Origin: Darksidea phi
Taxonomy: Eukaryota; Ascomycota; Dothideomycetes; Pleosporales; Lentitheciaceae
Assembly: GCA_030770425.1 (NCBI GenBank)
Contig: JASJFT010000046.1
Coordinates: forward strand, 186,001-250,000
DNA: 64,000 nt
Direction: 5' to 3'
Shown here piece after piece: positions 10,827-21,431 of the stretch. How positions within the stretch are numbered: the first letter of the stretch is position 1; each line of letters begins with the position of its first letter. Under the pieces are notes generated by a model. The model was not told where the DNA came from, made no database searches, and saw only the letters and a list, made by a program, of their open reading frames with translations. The position numbers and the translations under genes are program-made.

Positions 10827-12390
10827 CTATAGCTTGGCCTTCTCCTTCGGCCCAATGAGTGGATCATACACATTGCGACCTAACGTGTCCTCTGGCACAA
10901 CGGCCGTGTGCATGCTAAGACCTCGTACATCAACGAGCGTCGGGTTCAGGTCCGACACCTTTGGAGCTCCGATGAGTCGCATGTTCATCACCATCTCATC
11001 CTTGAGTAGTTGCATGGCGCGATCCACGCCGGGCAGACCATACGCAGACATGGCGTAAAGGAAGGGGCGACCGATGCCGACGCCTGTTGCGCCGAGGCAA
11101 AGGGCCTTGATGATGTCGGTTGCGCGACGGACACCGCCGTCGACATAGATTTCGATCCGGTCTTGCCAGCCACGTTCGCGCAGAGCGGGCATGACTTCAG
11201 CGAGCACTTCGATACCAGAGCGAGCGAAATCAAGTTGGCGACCTCCATGGTTGGAGAGCACCACACCATGTACACCGCACTCAATGGCGCGGATGACATC
11301 CTCGACACATTGCACGCCTTTGAGAAGAATGGGCATCTTGGTGATGCTGAGGAACCACGGAATATCCTTCCAGCTCAAGCTCGGGTCGATAAATGATGAG
11401 ATGGCCCTTGCGGCACCCTGACTTCGGTCTACGTCGTCGCCGCCGGTAGATTGTACATTGGAGCCAACATCTGAAAACTTGGAGCGCATGTCCTTCTCGC
11501 GGCGACCGAGTTGGGGCGCGTCGACCGTGATGAAGAGGCCTTTGCATCCACGCTTTTCAGCGTGCTGCACGATCCTCTTCGTGACCGCCCTGTCCTTGTT
11601 CACATACAATTGTAGCCACTGGCACTGACTATCTTCTGCAGCGTCCATGATCTCGTCGAATGAGCACGACGCCAGTGTGGGAATCATCTGAATGACATTA
11701 TGCTTCTTCGCGCCTCTTGTAAGAATAACCTCCCCCTCAGGATTCCCAAGCTTGCCGAGGGCGGTCGCGGTGACGTAGAACGGCATGTCGACCTTGGTGC
11801 CGAGCATTGTGGTGGAGGTATCGATGTTTTCGACATCTACGAGGACTCGTGGTCGGAACCATATCTTGTGGTAGGCGTTGTGGTTTTCGCGCATAGTCTC
11901 GCTCGGTATTAGCACAGCTCGAACTTGCCCGTCTTGCCGCACTCACAATTTCATCGTCGGCACCACTTGAGTAGTATGCCCACGCCGTCTTCTTCATGAC
12001 CCGCCTCGCTACAGCCTCAAAGTCCATGAGGTTGTAGCATTGTTCCAGAATTGGCATCGTCTCAATGCGCTTTTGTCTCTCCTCTTCATCTGGGTCAAAC
12101 TCCTTCTCTTCCTGCTCCACGGTCTTCATATCCACTTCGCCCAAATGCTTCGATTTATCGAGATACTTGTCGAGCGTGTCGGGAGGGTGAATTGGCTCAA
12201 ACTCCTCGGTCGCATCTTTGCCAGCGTACTTGAGGATGATCTTGGAACCTCCAGGGTGCTCTGGTAGAAACTCGGTCACATCGTAGGCGCGTCCGTGGAC
12301 AATGACCCAGCATGAGTCTTTCGAATTGTGCTGCGCGACGTCCTCGCCGGTAAGCTTCACCTTCTGCGTGTCGTTGCTGTCGCGGTTCAT
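10827..12390 (-). CDS. Flavocytochrome b2-like FMN-dependent 2-hydroxyacid dehydrogenase with PTS1
   Basis: Two exons, 11947-12390 and 10827-11897, with a 49-nt phase-0 intron; 504 residues. The N-terminal cytochrome b5 domain (about 10-85) has the heme motif FLPEHPGGSKIIL. The FMN dehydrogenase barrel follows: YYSSGADDEI, IWFRPRVLVDV, QLYVNKDR, FITVDAPQLGRRE, LSNHGGRQLD with the catalytic His-Gly-Gly-Arg, and YVDGGVRR. The family oxidises L-lactate or related 2-hydroxy acids and passes electrons through heme. The protein starts directly with a soluble sequence and shows no mitochondrial presequence. It ends in Ala-Lys-Leu, a peroxisomal type 1 signal, so a peroxisomal location is likely. The true substrate is unknown. 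Frames upstream of 12390 start at non-ATG codons. Confidence 0.9.
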
Positions 12391-13362
12391 CGTGGCGGTG
12401 GCAGGTGTCAATTGGGATAGGACGGGATACGCAAACGCCACGCTCAGGCGGTATATTCGAGAAGGCGGACAAGCAACCGGAAAGATAGCTTCAAAGACTT
12501 ACTGCATGTATCGTATTTGCATTATTCCCAGGCGCTAGGGCTGCGCCGACGGAATGTCAAGGGTGATGACGGCAGGACGTTTTTGGCATCGGCTCGGTCC
12601 ATCTTCCCCCGCAGCATCGGATCACGGTCTCGTGAGGTGGCTGGGCGGAGGGAAGGAGGAAGCCGGCCGGGCCTTGGTAATTCCGCGACGCTCATAGGAT
12701 TTCGCAGAGAACACCGCTCCCGACTCGCGTGCAGCGAGAGGCGCCGCTGGACTTGACTGTTGGCGGGTTTGTGAGAGAGCTGCCTCGAGAGGCATGCGAT
12801 GTCTATTGCACCCGCCATCGGCCTCTTGTCCACATTGGGGTGCGGGGAGACAGGTGCAGGCCAACGCCGCCGAGAGTGGATGCAAGCGCAACCGTTGACT
12901 TGCTCCCCCATACACACGCGCTGGGAGACTTGAGTCTCATCACTTTCTCGTCGCTGCAGTTGGAGTCTCACCGCCCATCTCGATCGCTCATCATGATTGT
13001 CGCATGCCGCCTCTTTCGAGGAGTCACATGGCTGCTGCCCGGCCAAGCCCACCCGCCCGCGCCAAACACGCGCTGGTTATGTCACTCATTGACCCCCAGT
13101 ACTTGACGACACAGCACACCAGACCGTGAGACCTGCCACAGCCTGTCGCGACACTTCTCAGTGCACGCCATGAGATTGGCATTGCGTCCGCCCACGAATC
13201 TGTCTTTGGTTGTTCCTCATACCGAAATAGCCACCTGGGTGGCCGCAGCGTTCACTTGAAAGCAGGGAGTCCGCCGCAGCCCGTCTTATCCTCCGACGCT
13301 CGCGCAACAAATACACCACGATCGCTACACACCAACACGAATAAAACGGCACTGGGGACTCT
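12391..13362. other. Divergent intergenic region
   Basis: Shared upstream region of the flavocytochrome gene (minus) and the Rab gene (plus), about 970 bp. Frames inside show no family resemblance. Confidence 0.45.
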
Positions 13363-14487
13363 ATGGCGAACGATCTAGAGGCGAAGATAGTGGTGGTAGG
13401 AAGCCAGGGCGTCGGGAAAACATCCCTCGTCCACCGCTACGTTCAAAATGCCTTTGCACCGCCCTCGACACAGTCAACGATAGGCGCCTCCTTTCTAACG
13501 AAGCGCGTGGCCGACATCGACACGTCCACCGTTGTGCGCCTGCAGATATGGGATACCGCGGGGCAGGAGAGGTTTCGGGCAATGTCAAAGTTATACTACA
13601 GAGGTACGTTTGCGGCTGCACGCTTCCTATCCATGAGTACGGGGCTTGAGCCGACGCATTTCACCCCATTGCCATACCTAGCGGTGCCTGCATGTTTTGT
13701 TTTGCGACCGCCCCACCATCAGTTGGTGCCTAACACCCATGTTTGGGCTTTCGTGGCCGGGCCTGAGATAGGGGGGCTAGTGTCGCAACCCTCGTCCGAT
13801 GCGCATGAAACTGACTTTGAGGTCTGGGCAGGCGCAAACGCAGGCGTCCTCTGCTATGACATCACCGATCCCTCCTCGTTCGAAGAAATGGGCCGCTGGC
13901 TCAAGGAACTCAAGCAAAACCTCGGCAACGATGTGATTCTACACGTCGTAGGCACAAAATCCGACATTGTAGCTCAAGATCCCTCCAAACGCCAAGTTCC
14001 TTTCGAAAGATGTATCGCATACGTTGCCGAACAGCTCTACCCGAACCAAACTGCACAAGGACAGCCGGTCTCTGCAGGGTGGCAGAGTGGCGGCATGGCG
14101 TCTCCGCAGAGTAATCGATCAAGCGGATTCTGGGGGCAAGAAATAGGGTGGGACTGCTGCCATGAAATCAGCGCCAAGGACGGCGAGGGTGTAGACGAGG
14201 TCTTCCGGGTCATTACAAGGAAGCTGGTGGAGCAGCAGCAGCGGAAGCTGGAAGAAGAGCAGAAACAGCTTGCCCTCGCTGGTGTCGCGCCTAGCGGGAA
14301 CGGGAACGGAAACGTCAACGGCTATTTCGATTATTCTGGAAGCGGAAACGGCAGTTTCAGAATCGGAATGGGCGACAAGAGGCGAAGCTGGATGTTTCCC
14401 ACTACGCCGAGCGGTGGCGGCGAGCAACAGCAGTGGGCAGAGGATATAGAGCGGGTACGGAAGAGCAAGGGAGGCAGGTGCTGCTGA
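13363..14487 (+). CDS. Rab-family small GTPase
   Basis: Two exons, 13363-13603 and 13832-14487; 298 residues after splicing. Visible motifs are the P-loop GSQGVGKTS, switch II WDTAGQE, the YYRGANAGVLCYDITD strand created by splicing, G4 as GTKSD (Thr where NKxD is usual, as in mammalian Rab24) and G5 as EISAKDG. The C-terminus is GGRCC, a double-Cys geranylgeranylation site, so it should act on intracellular membranes in vesicle traffic. It has an insertion between G4 and G5 and a long Gly/Asn-rich tail, so it is longer than a standard Rab of about 210 residues. The 228-nt intron has no stop and is a multiple of three. Without splicing, a 76-residue insert would break the G domain. A CTGAC branch site precedes the acceptor. 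Confidence 0.88.
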   Translation: MANDLEAKIVVVGSQGVGKTSLVHRYVQNAFAPPSTQSTIGASFLTKRVADIDTSTVVRLQIWDTAGQERFRAMSKLYYRGTFAAARFLSMSTGLEPTHFTPLPYLAVPACFVLRPPHHQLVPNTHVWAFVAGPEIGGLVSQPSSDAHETDFEVWAGANAGVLCYDITDPSSFEEMGRWLKELKQNLGNDVILHVVGTKSDIVAQDPSKRQVPFERCIAYVAEQLYPNQTAQGQPVSAGWQSGGMASPQSNRSSGFWGQEIGWDCCHEISAKDGEGVDEVFRVITRKLVEQQQRKLEEEQKQLALAGVAPSGNGNGNVNGYFDYSGSGNGSFRIGMGDKRRSWMFPTTPSGGGEQQQWAEDIERVRKSKGGRCC

Positions 14488-15174
14488 AGGTGTCGACCTG
14501 GACCGTCTCGCCCGTTCGCACGGCTCCACCCATGCCATCTCGAACCTCCTTTTCCGGTCTAGTTTCGATTCGAGATACCATACTCTCTTTGGATACCCCT
14601 TTTGTTGGACTGCCAGCTGCACGTTTGCCATTTAGATCCCGATGACTACATATTGAGAAGGGATTGATCTAAGATCCAATCTCTTCTCGGGATGTTTTGG
14701 GTACGCCGGATGCGGTGCGATCGTGAGGACGAGTCCTTCCGGTGTTCCATTTCGCGTCAACACGAGTTTGAGGACACAGGTTTTCGTTCTGTTTACCGTA
14801 TGGTTTTGCATAGCATATTCCTAGTTTGTGTACTTGTAGTGTAGCGGCGTTTGTTTATATTGCGTTCTTGTTTCTTTAGCGTGTGAAGTGTATGTATACC
14901 CCGCATTGTTGGCAATCTTCTTTAATCATTAAATGAACGAGTACGCAGAATCTTAACGCAAGTAAATATACATTGTGATGACTGAATAGATTGTGTTTAT
15001 GATGAGATGACGCTTCTATGGGTATCTTTGCGTCCTGTGCGGCACTGCGTCTATAAAGAATCTCGAAGCTGAAGCTACATGGAATCTACGCGAGAGATCA
15101 TGAAGAATATACGAAGGACTGGCTTCCTAGCTGGCTTCCGGTCCGCAATCCTGGCCAAGCTCCTTCCGCGTCCC
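14488..15174. other. Convergent intergenic region
   Basis: 3' ends of the Rab gene and of the deacetylase gene meet here. It probably holds both 3' UTRs, and no gene was seen. Confidence 0.45.
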
Positions 15175-16549
15175 TCAAACACCGCCCTGCTTATCGAAAA
15201 CCTTGACGCCAAACTTCCACACCTCATCCAGCACGAGCTTCTTCTCCGCACCAACGCCGCCATCCTGCAAATCCAAGACCACAAGGTCCGCATCAGCGCC
15301 CTCCTTCAACGTCCCTTTCACATGCTGCATGCCCAACATCCTTGCCGGCGTCTCCGTCACCGCCCTCAACGCCTCCACCACGCTCGCCCCCGTCCAGTTC
15401 AAAAAATTACTAACGCAGTCCACAAGCTCGATGCTGCTCCCCGCAATCTTCCCATTCTCTTCAAGCGTAAGTAAAGAGCCGTTTTTGACGATGCGCGACC
15501 CGTTCGTCCAGTCGTACACGCCGTCGGGCATGCCGGCGAGCCGCATGGCGTCGGTGACGAGGATGAGGCCGCACGGGTGCGCGTTCCATGCGATTTTTAC
15601 CGAGGTCGGGTGGATGTGGATGCCGTCTGCTATTATGCCGTAGTAGGGCTTTACGACCGACGACGAGGCGGTGCCCAGTAGGCCGAAGATTCCTGGGTTG
15701 CGGTGGTGGAGAGGTCGCATTGCGTTGAAGAGGTGTGTGATTTTTGTTGCGCCCGCTTTTATGCCTAGCTTTGCTTCTTCGTAAGAGGCTTCTGAGTGCC
15801 CGATTGAGACAATTATGCCCCGCCCCGTGAGAGACTGGATGCTTGATAAAGCACCGGGCAGTTCGGGGGCGAGGGTTATGAGTTTGATTGGGGAGGGGGA
15901 GGTGAGGTTTGAGGGGCCGTAGCAGGAGGCTAGGTCGGAGATGCCGTTGGTTGGGGTTTGGAGAACGGAGACATTGTGGATGCCGTTTTTGGTGGGGCTG
16001 ATGAAGGGGCCTTCGCAGTGGGCGCCGAGGGATTCGGAGCCCAGTGTTGCGTCTCGGGAGCTTCCGGATGGGCTTAGAAACGGGAGTGCCTGTAGCAGGT
16101 TAGGTTTTGGTTCGAGGTCAGGCAGATGGATGGATGGATGGGTGAATCACCTTATGATAGACCTCCGGCCGCTGCGATGTGATCGTCGGTAGGTAGGACG
16201 TCACACCCGCACGGATGAGGTTTCTATTCACTCGCTGCACGCCCTTGCCGTAGCCCGCAGCACCGTCCTCTGGTATGACGGAGAAGTCGAAGCCGTACGC
16301 CCCATTGAGTTGTACATCGATGAAACCGGGGGATAGTATGCGGCCACCAAGGTCGATGATGTTATCAGGCGCCGTGCGATGCTCGTATAGTATCTCTTGC
16401 CCGTTTAGGATCTTGCCGGTTATGGAACTGATCCAGAGGTCTTCGTTTACGAGCTCGGTGCCTTGTGCTAGCAGACAGTTGGTGAACTTGACCACGCCTG
16501 AGCCTTGAGCATGAGTGGCGGCGCCGTTGGGGAGAACGGCAGATGGCAT
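15175..16549 (-). CDS. dac1: N-acetylglucosamine-6-phosphate deacetylase
   Basis: Two exons, 16151-16549 and 15175-16089, joined in phase 0 across a 61-nt intron that contains a CATC simple repeat; 437 residues. It deacetylates GlcNAc-6-P to glucosamine-6-P, the second enzyme of GlcNAc catabolism. The amidohydrolase fold is clear: ILSPGFIDVQLNGAYGFDF near residue 65, HCEGPFI with the metal-binding Glu, SIGHSEAS and THLFNAMRPLHHRNPG with metal or substrate His, and LVTDAM with the catalytic Asp. A final TETPARMLG and AD-LVVLD block ends the barrel as in NagA. It is transcribed away from the GH3-GNAT gene, with about 620 bp between the two starts. The symbol follows the Trichoderma naming. Confidence 0.93.
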
Positions 16550-17170
16550 TGTGGAGATGGGATCGTGAAAATATTTGAAATGGATGCAAGAAATGTGGCT
16601 GAAGAAAAGCACGATGATGACCGGAAATGGAAGGGTGTGGTTTGAATGCGGTTGAGACAAGCTCAACAACCTTCGCATTCGAGCAGCGCCCTACCCTTCT
16701 TCTACCAAAACTACGATTTCCATCCTGTTCCGCTCTGACGTTATCCGGCCATCACAACGGAGAAAATTCGCTGATCTTCTGGCCTCTGCCGCTTCCAAGC
16801 GCAACGTTGCTGCTCGCGGACTTGTGATTTGCGGAAACGCAATGCTACACAGGGATGAACATCGACAAGACCGAGTCGCGGGCAGCCGGCCTACGTCGGT
16901 CGCGGTAGCATCCGACGTAGTATCGAGATGGGCGGCTTTGATACCGCGGACGGGGGTGTGAGGTATCACCCGCCACTCCAAGACGGGGTGAGGTGTCGAT
17001 AAAAACTGGTCCATGCTTCGCGCCTCGGTCCGCGTGAATGCTACCGTTGCAAGCACGCCTCTCCCCCCCCGTCCACCATTGTTATCAAGCAGCGCAGAGT
17101 CACGTTCAAGCCTCCGTCCCATCACTAAATCGGACCGCGTCGAGAGGCCTACGCGACAGGCCCCGTCACC
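16550..17170. promoter_or_regulatory. Bidirectional promoter of dac1 and the GH3-GNAT gene
   Basis: Some 620 bp separate two divergent start codons of genes in the same pathway, so shared control is likely. It includes one Ndt80-type core (see 16827-16835). There is a C-tract at about 17064-17071. The layout is seen; co-regulation is inferred. Confidence 0.6.
16827..16835 (-). promoter_or_regulatory. Ndt80/MSE-like core site
   Basis: The minus strand reads TCCGCAAAT, matching the Ndt80 middle sporulation element consensus GNCRCAAAW except at the first base. An Ndt80-family gene lies in the same cluster, so this is a candidate RON1 target. A six-base core occurs often by chance. Confidence 0.35.
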
Positions 17171-20100
17171 ATGGCCACGCCCGAGAAGCTGGATCCCCAC
17201 TGGGATGATCTCGATAGGTGCGCTTTGTTCATCTGCCAGCACCCCCAGATTTTTCCATGTGACGGACTGCTCGCTAACCGACCCTGATGCAGAACCATGG
17301 TGCGCATCGCGTCAAGCTGCTGTCAGTGGGTCGAGCTAACGCCGGCACGTCTAGGGCCAGCTGTTTATGATGGGCTTTGACGGCACTGCTGTCACGCCAC
17401 ATATCAAGGAGCTGATTGAAAAACATTATCTGGGCTCCATTCTACTCACTGCTAAGAATCTGAAATGTGAGAGACATATGTTTCAGTGCGGCGTGTGGCT
17501 GGCGGCCGACTAATAACCCACAGCTGCCGAGGAGACCACCAAGTTGTGCTACGAGCTTCAGAAAATTGCCCATGATGCCGGCCATGCGGTACCGCTTGCC
17601 ATCGGTATCGATCAGGAGAATGGCGGCGTCAACAGTCTTTTCGACGAGATTTACGTGCGGCAATATCCCAGCAGCATGGGTATGGCGGCGACAGGTTCGA
17701 CCGATCTCGCATTCGAAGTTGCCAAAGCCACCGCCCAAGAGATATCGGCTTGCGGCATCAACTGGATCTTTGGGCCGTGCCTAGATGTACTCACTAATGC
17801 TCGAAACCAGCCCCTCGGCGTGAGAACGGCCGGCGATGATCCTCAAGAAGTGTCGGCGTACGGCGTCGCCTTTATGAAAGGCTACAAAGAGGCTGGGGTC
17901 GTGACTCTCGGAAAGCACTTTCCGTCCTATGGCAATCTGGAGTTTCTGGGTTCGACGCTCGACGTACCAATCATTACTGAGTCGCTGGAGCAGCTGAGTT
18001 TGAGCGCTTTGATCCCGTTCCGGAACGCTATTAGACATGGCCTCGATGCCATGATGGTCGGCGGCTGTGCGATGTCGTCGGCTGGCCTCAATGCCATGCA
18101 TGCCTGTTTGTCAGACCAAGTTGTGGACGGCTTGCTTCGCACTGATCTCAACTTCAATGGCGTTGTCGTGTCAGAATGCTTGGAAATGGATGCACTCAGC
18201 CACAATATCGGCGTGGGTGGCGGCACCGTTATGGCCGTCAACGCTGGCTGCGACATCGTTCTGTTGTGCCGCTCATTTTCAGTGCAACAGGAGGCATTAA
18301 GAGGGCTCAAGACCGGTATCGAGAACGCCATGATCTCAAAGGAAAGAATCTACAACTCTCTTCGCCGGGTGCTAACGATGAAGTCTAAGAACACATCGTG
18401 GGAGAAGGCACTAAATCCGCCCGGCGTCAAATATCTCGAAAGCCTCCAACCATCACATACTGCGCTCTCGACAAAAGCATACAACGGCTCGATTTCCGTA
18501 GTCCGGGACAAGAACCGGCTGCTTCCGCTTACCAACATCATCGACAGCGAAGAGGAACTCCTGCTGTTGACGCCACTGGTAAAGCCACTAGCCGCGTCTG
18601 CTGCTTCGCGTGCGTTGTCTGAATCCGCTACTACTGGAACTCCGGAACCCGCTGCCTGGGAACGAAGCTCGTCTGTCATGAGCGGAGAACGAGTGTTCAG
18701 AGAGCTTGGAAGATCCATGGCAAGACAGCGAAACGGGCGCGTATTGCACACGTCGTATACAGCGAATGGTGTCCGGCCGGTACACGAGAACCTGATCAAC
18801 CGTGCAAGTGCAATCGTCGTCATCACGGCGGATGCCAATCGGAATCTCTATCAACACGGGTTCACGAAGCACGTGTCGATGATCTGCAATATGCAGTACA
18901 CCACCGGTGGCGAGAAACGCGAGAAGCCACTCATCGTCGTGGCTGTCAGCTCGCCGTACGATTTCGCGATGGACTCTTCAATAGGAACGTACATTTGCAC
19001 CTACGACTTCACGGAGACGGCCTTGAACTCGCTGGTAAAGGTGCTGTTTGGCGAGCTCACGCCCACTGGCACTTTGCCTGGAACCATCAGTAAGAGCCAG
19101 AAGCTGCACCATTCAAAACAACACTGGCTGGTGGAGATATTCAACGAGGAGCGAGATGCCCTTGCTCTTGACACGTTGATCACAGCGGTCATGGAAGGCA
19201 CGCCGCCAAATCAACGATCCGAACTGTCGAGTGCGACGTCCAATTCATTCATACTCCACCATCCAGAGGTTGAAGAATCGCACTTCGTTGTCCGCAATAG
19301 CAGCACGCAAGCGCTGTACGGATTCTGCTCTACCTATTTCTTCAAATCAACGGGCACCGGCGTTATCGGCGCGCTGTTTGTGGACCCTGCGCGAAGAAAG
19401 CTCTCGATCGGCCATTCGCTGCACAATCGAGCCATCCGGACGCTCCTGCAGAAGGAAGGCATCAGGCGGTTCCAACTAGGATCACGCTTACCGAGCGTCT
19501 TCCTTGGGATCCCAACGGGCCACGGCAGTGAGCGGAAACGCTTGCGTTCTTGGTTCGCCAATCTCGGCTGGAATGCAGCACTCTCTCGTCCTGTCTGCAA
19601 CATGGTGGCTCGCAACCTGCAGACATGGTCGCCGCCAGAGGGCATGGCCAAGAGTCTAGCAGGTGCCGGCTCGCAATTTGATCTCGTTTACGGGTGGGAC
19701 TACGCCGGCCCGATCCTCGACCACATCAAGACGAGCAACCGCCAGGGTCTGGCGGAAGTTTACAAGCTTGCGCTGTCAGATCCGTCGGCTTGTGGCGTCA
19801 TCCGCGCGAAGCGACCCGAAGACGGGGCGCTGGTGGGCACAGTGGTTCTCTACAATCACCACTCGCGGCTCTCGGAATTTATGCCCCCGTTGAAGGATCT
19901 CAACGAGGCGGCAGGCGGCATCTCGTCTCCCGTCATTTCGCCGGGGGTCGGAGAATACTCCACCCTGCTCCAGGGCCTGGTCCTGCTCGGGATGCGGCAG
20001 ATCAAGGCGCAGGGTTGCAATGCGTGCTTGCTCGATTATGTGAGTAGCCATGCTGCCGTTCCGGCGCTTGGACGAGCTGACGTTGTTTAGATGGATGGCG

Positions 20101-20204
20101 ACGGTAATTTCGACGGCTTCTCGGCAATGGGGTTTGAGGTGCTGCACAACTTCGAAGAGGTGAGCTGTGACGCGGCAACTTGGACGATGATTCCGCCGTC
20201 ATGA
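17171..20204 (+). CDS. ngs1: GH3-like/GNAT fusion, Ngs1/NAG3-type GlcNAc sensor
   Basis: Five exons: 17171-17217, a 7-nt microexon 17293-17299, 17355-17466, 17524-20039 and 20091-20204; 931 residues. The N-terminal half is a GH3 beta-N-acetylglucosaminidase-like barrel (QLFMMGFDGT, IGIDQENGGVN, FGPCLDVL, GKHFPSYGN near residue 186). The C-terminal third (about 570-930) resembles GNAT acetyltransferases (GVIGALFVDPARRKLSIGHSLHNRAI, then a second GNAT-like unit ending NFEEVSCDAATWTMIPPS). The same GH3+GNAT architecture occurs in Candida albicans Ngs1, which senses GlcNAc and acetylates histones at GlcNAc genes. In the GH3 part, the NagZ-type Asp-Ser-His loop reads Gly-Ser-Thr (198-200) and the nucleophile position in VVVSECLEM is Glu (273), so hydrolysis is doubtful. 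A nuclear location is inferred. The last exon could instead be skipped, with a stop at 20090. Confidence 0.88.
17293..17299 (+). other. 7-nt microexon
   Basis: The sequence AACCATG lies between an AG acceptor and a GTGCGC donor. Including it joins LDR to TMGQLFMMGFDGT in frame, which restores the conserved GH3 N-terminus. Skipping it shifts the frame. Confidence 0.7.
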
Positions 20205-21431
20205 GTAGACAAAATGGGACCGGTCTAGGCGTAATGGGGAATTTGAGGTTGCACGATATTCGATAGCAAGCCTAAACGGAACAAGGCCATGGGGTTTTGG
20301 ACATGCAGGCGCTAAGGGGGGGTTCATGTACAGTAGCACTAGCTGCAACGGCAATGTCGATACTTGGCGCAGCTTTGGGTGTTGCAATGACGCAGGTACT
20401 GAAGTACGGACACGCCAACGGTCAATTCCACAGCTCTGCGGCTGCCCTCGTACAAATTGCTGGTGGTGATGTTGCATGCGTTGTCGGGCGGCTCGCGGAA
20501 CGACGGTCACTGGCTGTCACTTGCGTGGGGGCAGTGACTTCAGATTGCTGGGCACTGTCCCGAAGGATCGGTCCCTACGCCGCACACAGCGAGTCGATTT
20601 ACGGCACGACACACTATCCTCTGGGCCCGCCTCGTCCCTTGACACATGGGACAAAGGGACGGAGGAGGGGTGCGGAGAGGGCGGGCAGACGGCTTTCATC
20701 GTCGGGGCAGAGTAGACGTTGGATTAGAGCTCCAGGACGGGCGTGAAGGGTCTGCTTATTTTTAACCTCGGGGCGCGCTGGAGCCCCGCGGCGGCCCCGT
20801 CCCTTCGTTTCGAAACACGGAAACGGCCACCCCCGCTGATCGCGATGCTTTTGCTTCGAGAAGGCCGGTGGAAGGCTCGGAAGATCAGCGCCATTGTGTG
20901 CTCGCAACGGTTCGTGTGTGTGAGGGACAGCACCGGTAGAGCCACACTGAGGGCCTGCCTGCTCGCCCGCTGATTTACCCAGGGAGCTGCCCCCACCGCG
21001 TCGGAGCCCTGCTGCAATCGAGGAAGACTTCCGGGCGTCTTGGCCCGCGCTGCATGTGATCGATTCGGGGGTCCTCGCCGTCGCACAGCTCCAGCAGAAG
21101 AGCAGAACCGCAGTATTGCTTCGTACGCACCATCCTCTGCGAGCTCACTCCTCTATCACTTCCCCGCCGTGTGCCGCAGCGCCGTCTCAGGTACCACGGC
21201 TGACTGAGCTGCTCCCATCCCGTCCCTCCCCTCCCATCCCATCCCTCTCGCCAAACACCCCAGCCTCCTCCACCTCCTCCCCCGTCTGTCTCTCCAGATA
21301 TCGCCGGTGCCTGTCTGCCCCCGCCATTCGCCTGCGCACGCTGCTAGCGCCCCGGCTTCCTATGCGCGCATGCGCTGCCTCGCCGCCGCTCCGCTTCTCC
21401 ACCAGTGCCCGGCCCTAACGGCACTGCAGCC
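20205..21431. other. Upstream region of ron1-like gene
   Basis: About 1.2 kb between the GH3-GNAT gene and the Ndt80-family gene, both on the plus strand. The C/T-rich part from about 21130 to 21420 looks like a fungal promoter or 5' UTR. No other gene was recognised. Confidence 0.5.

Noticed and set aside
13604..13831. Read-through of the Rab frame as a single exon of 374 residues
   Set aside because: The extra 76 residues interrupt the conserved YYRGANAGVLCYD strand, and canonical splice sites flank them.
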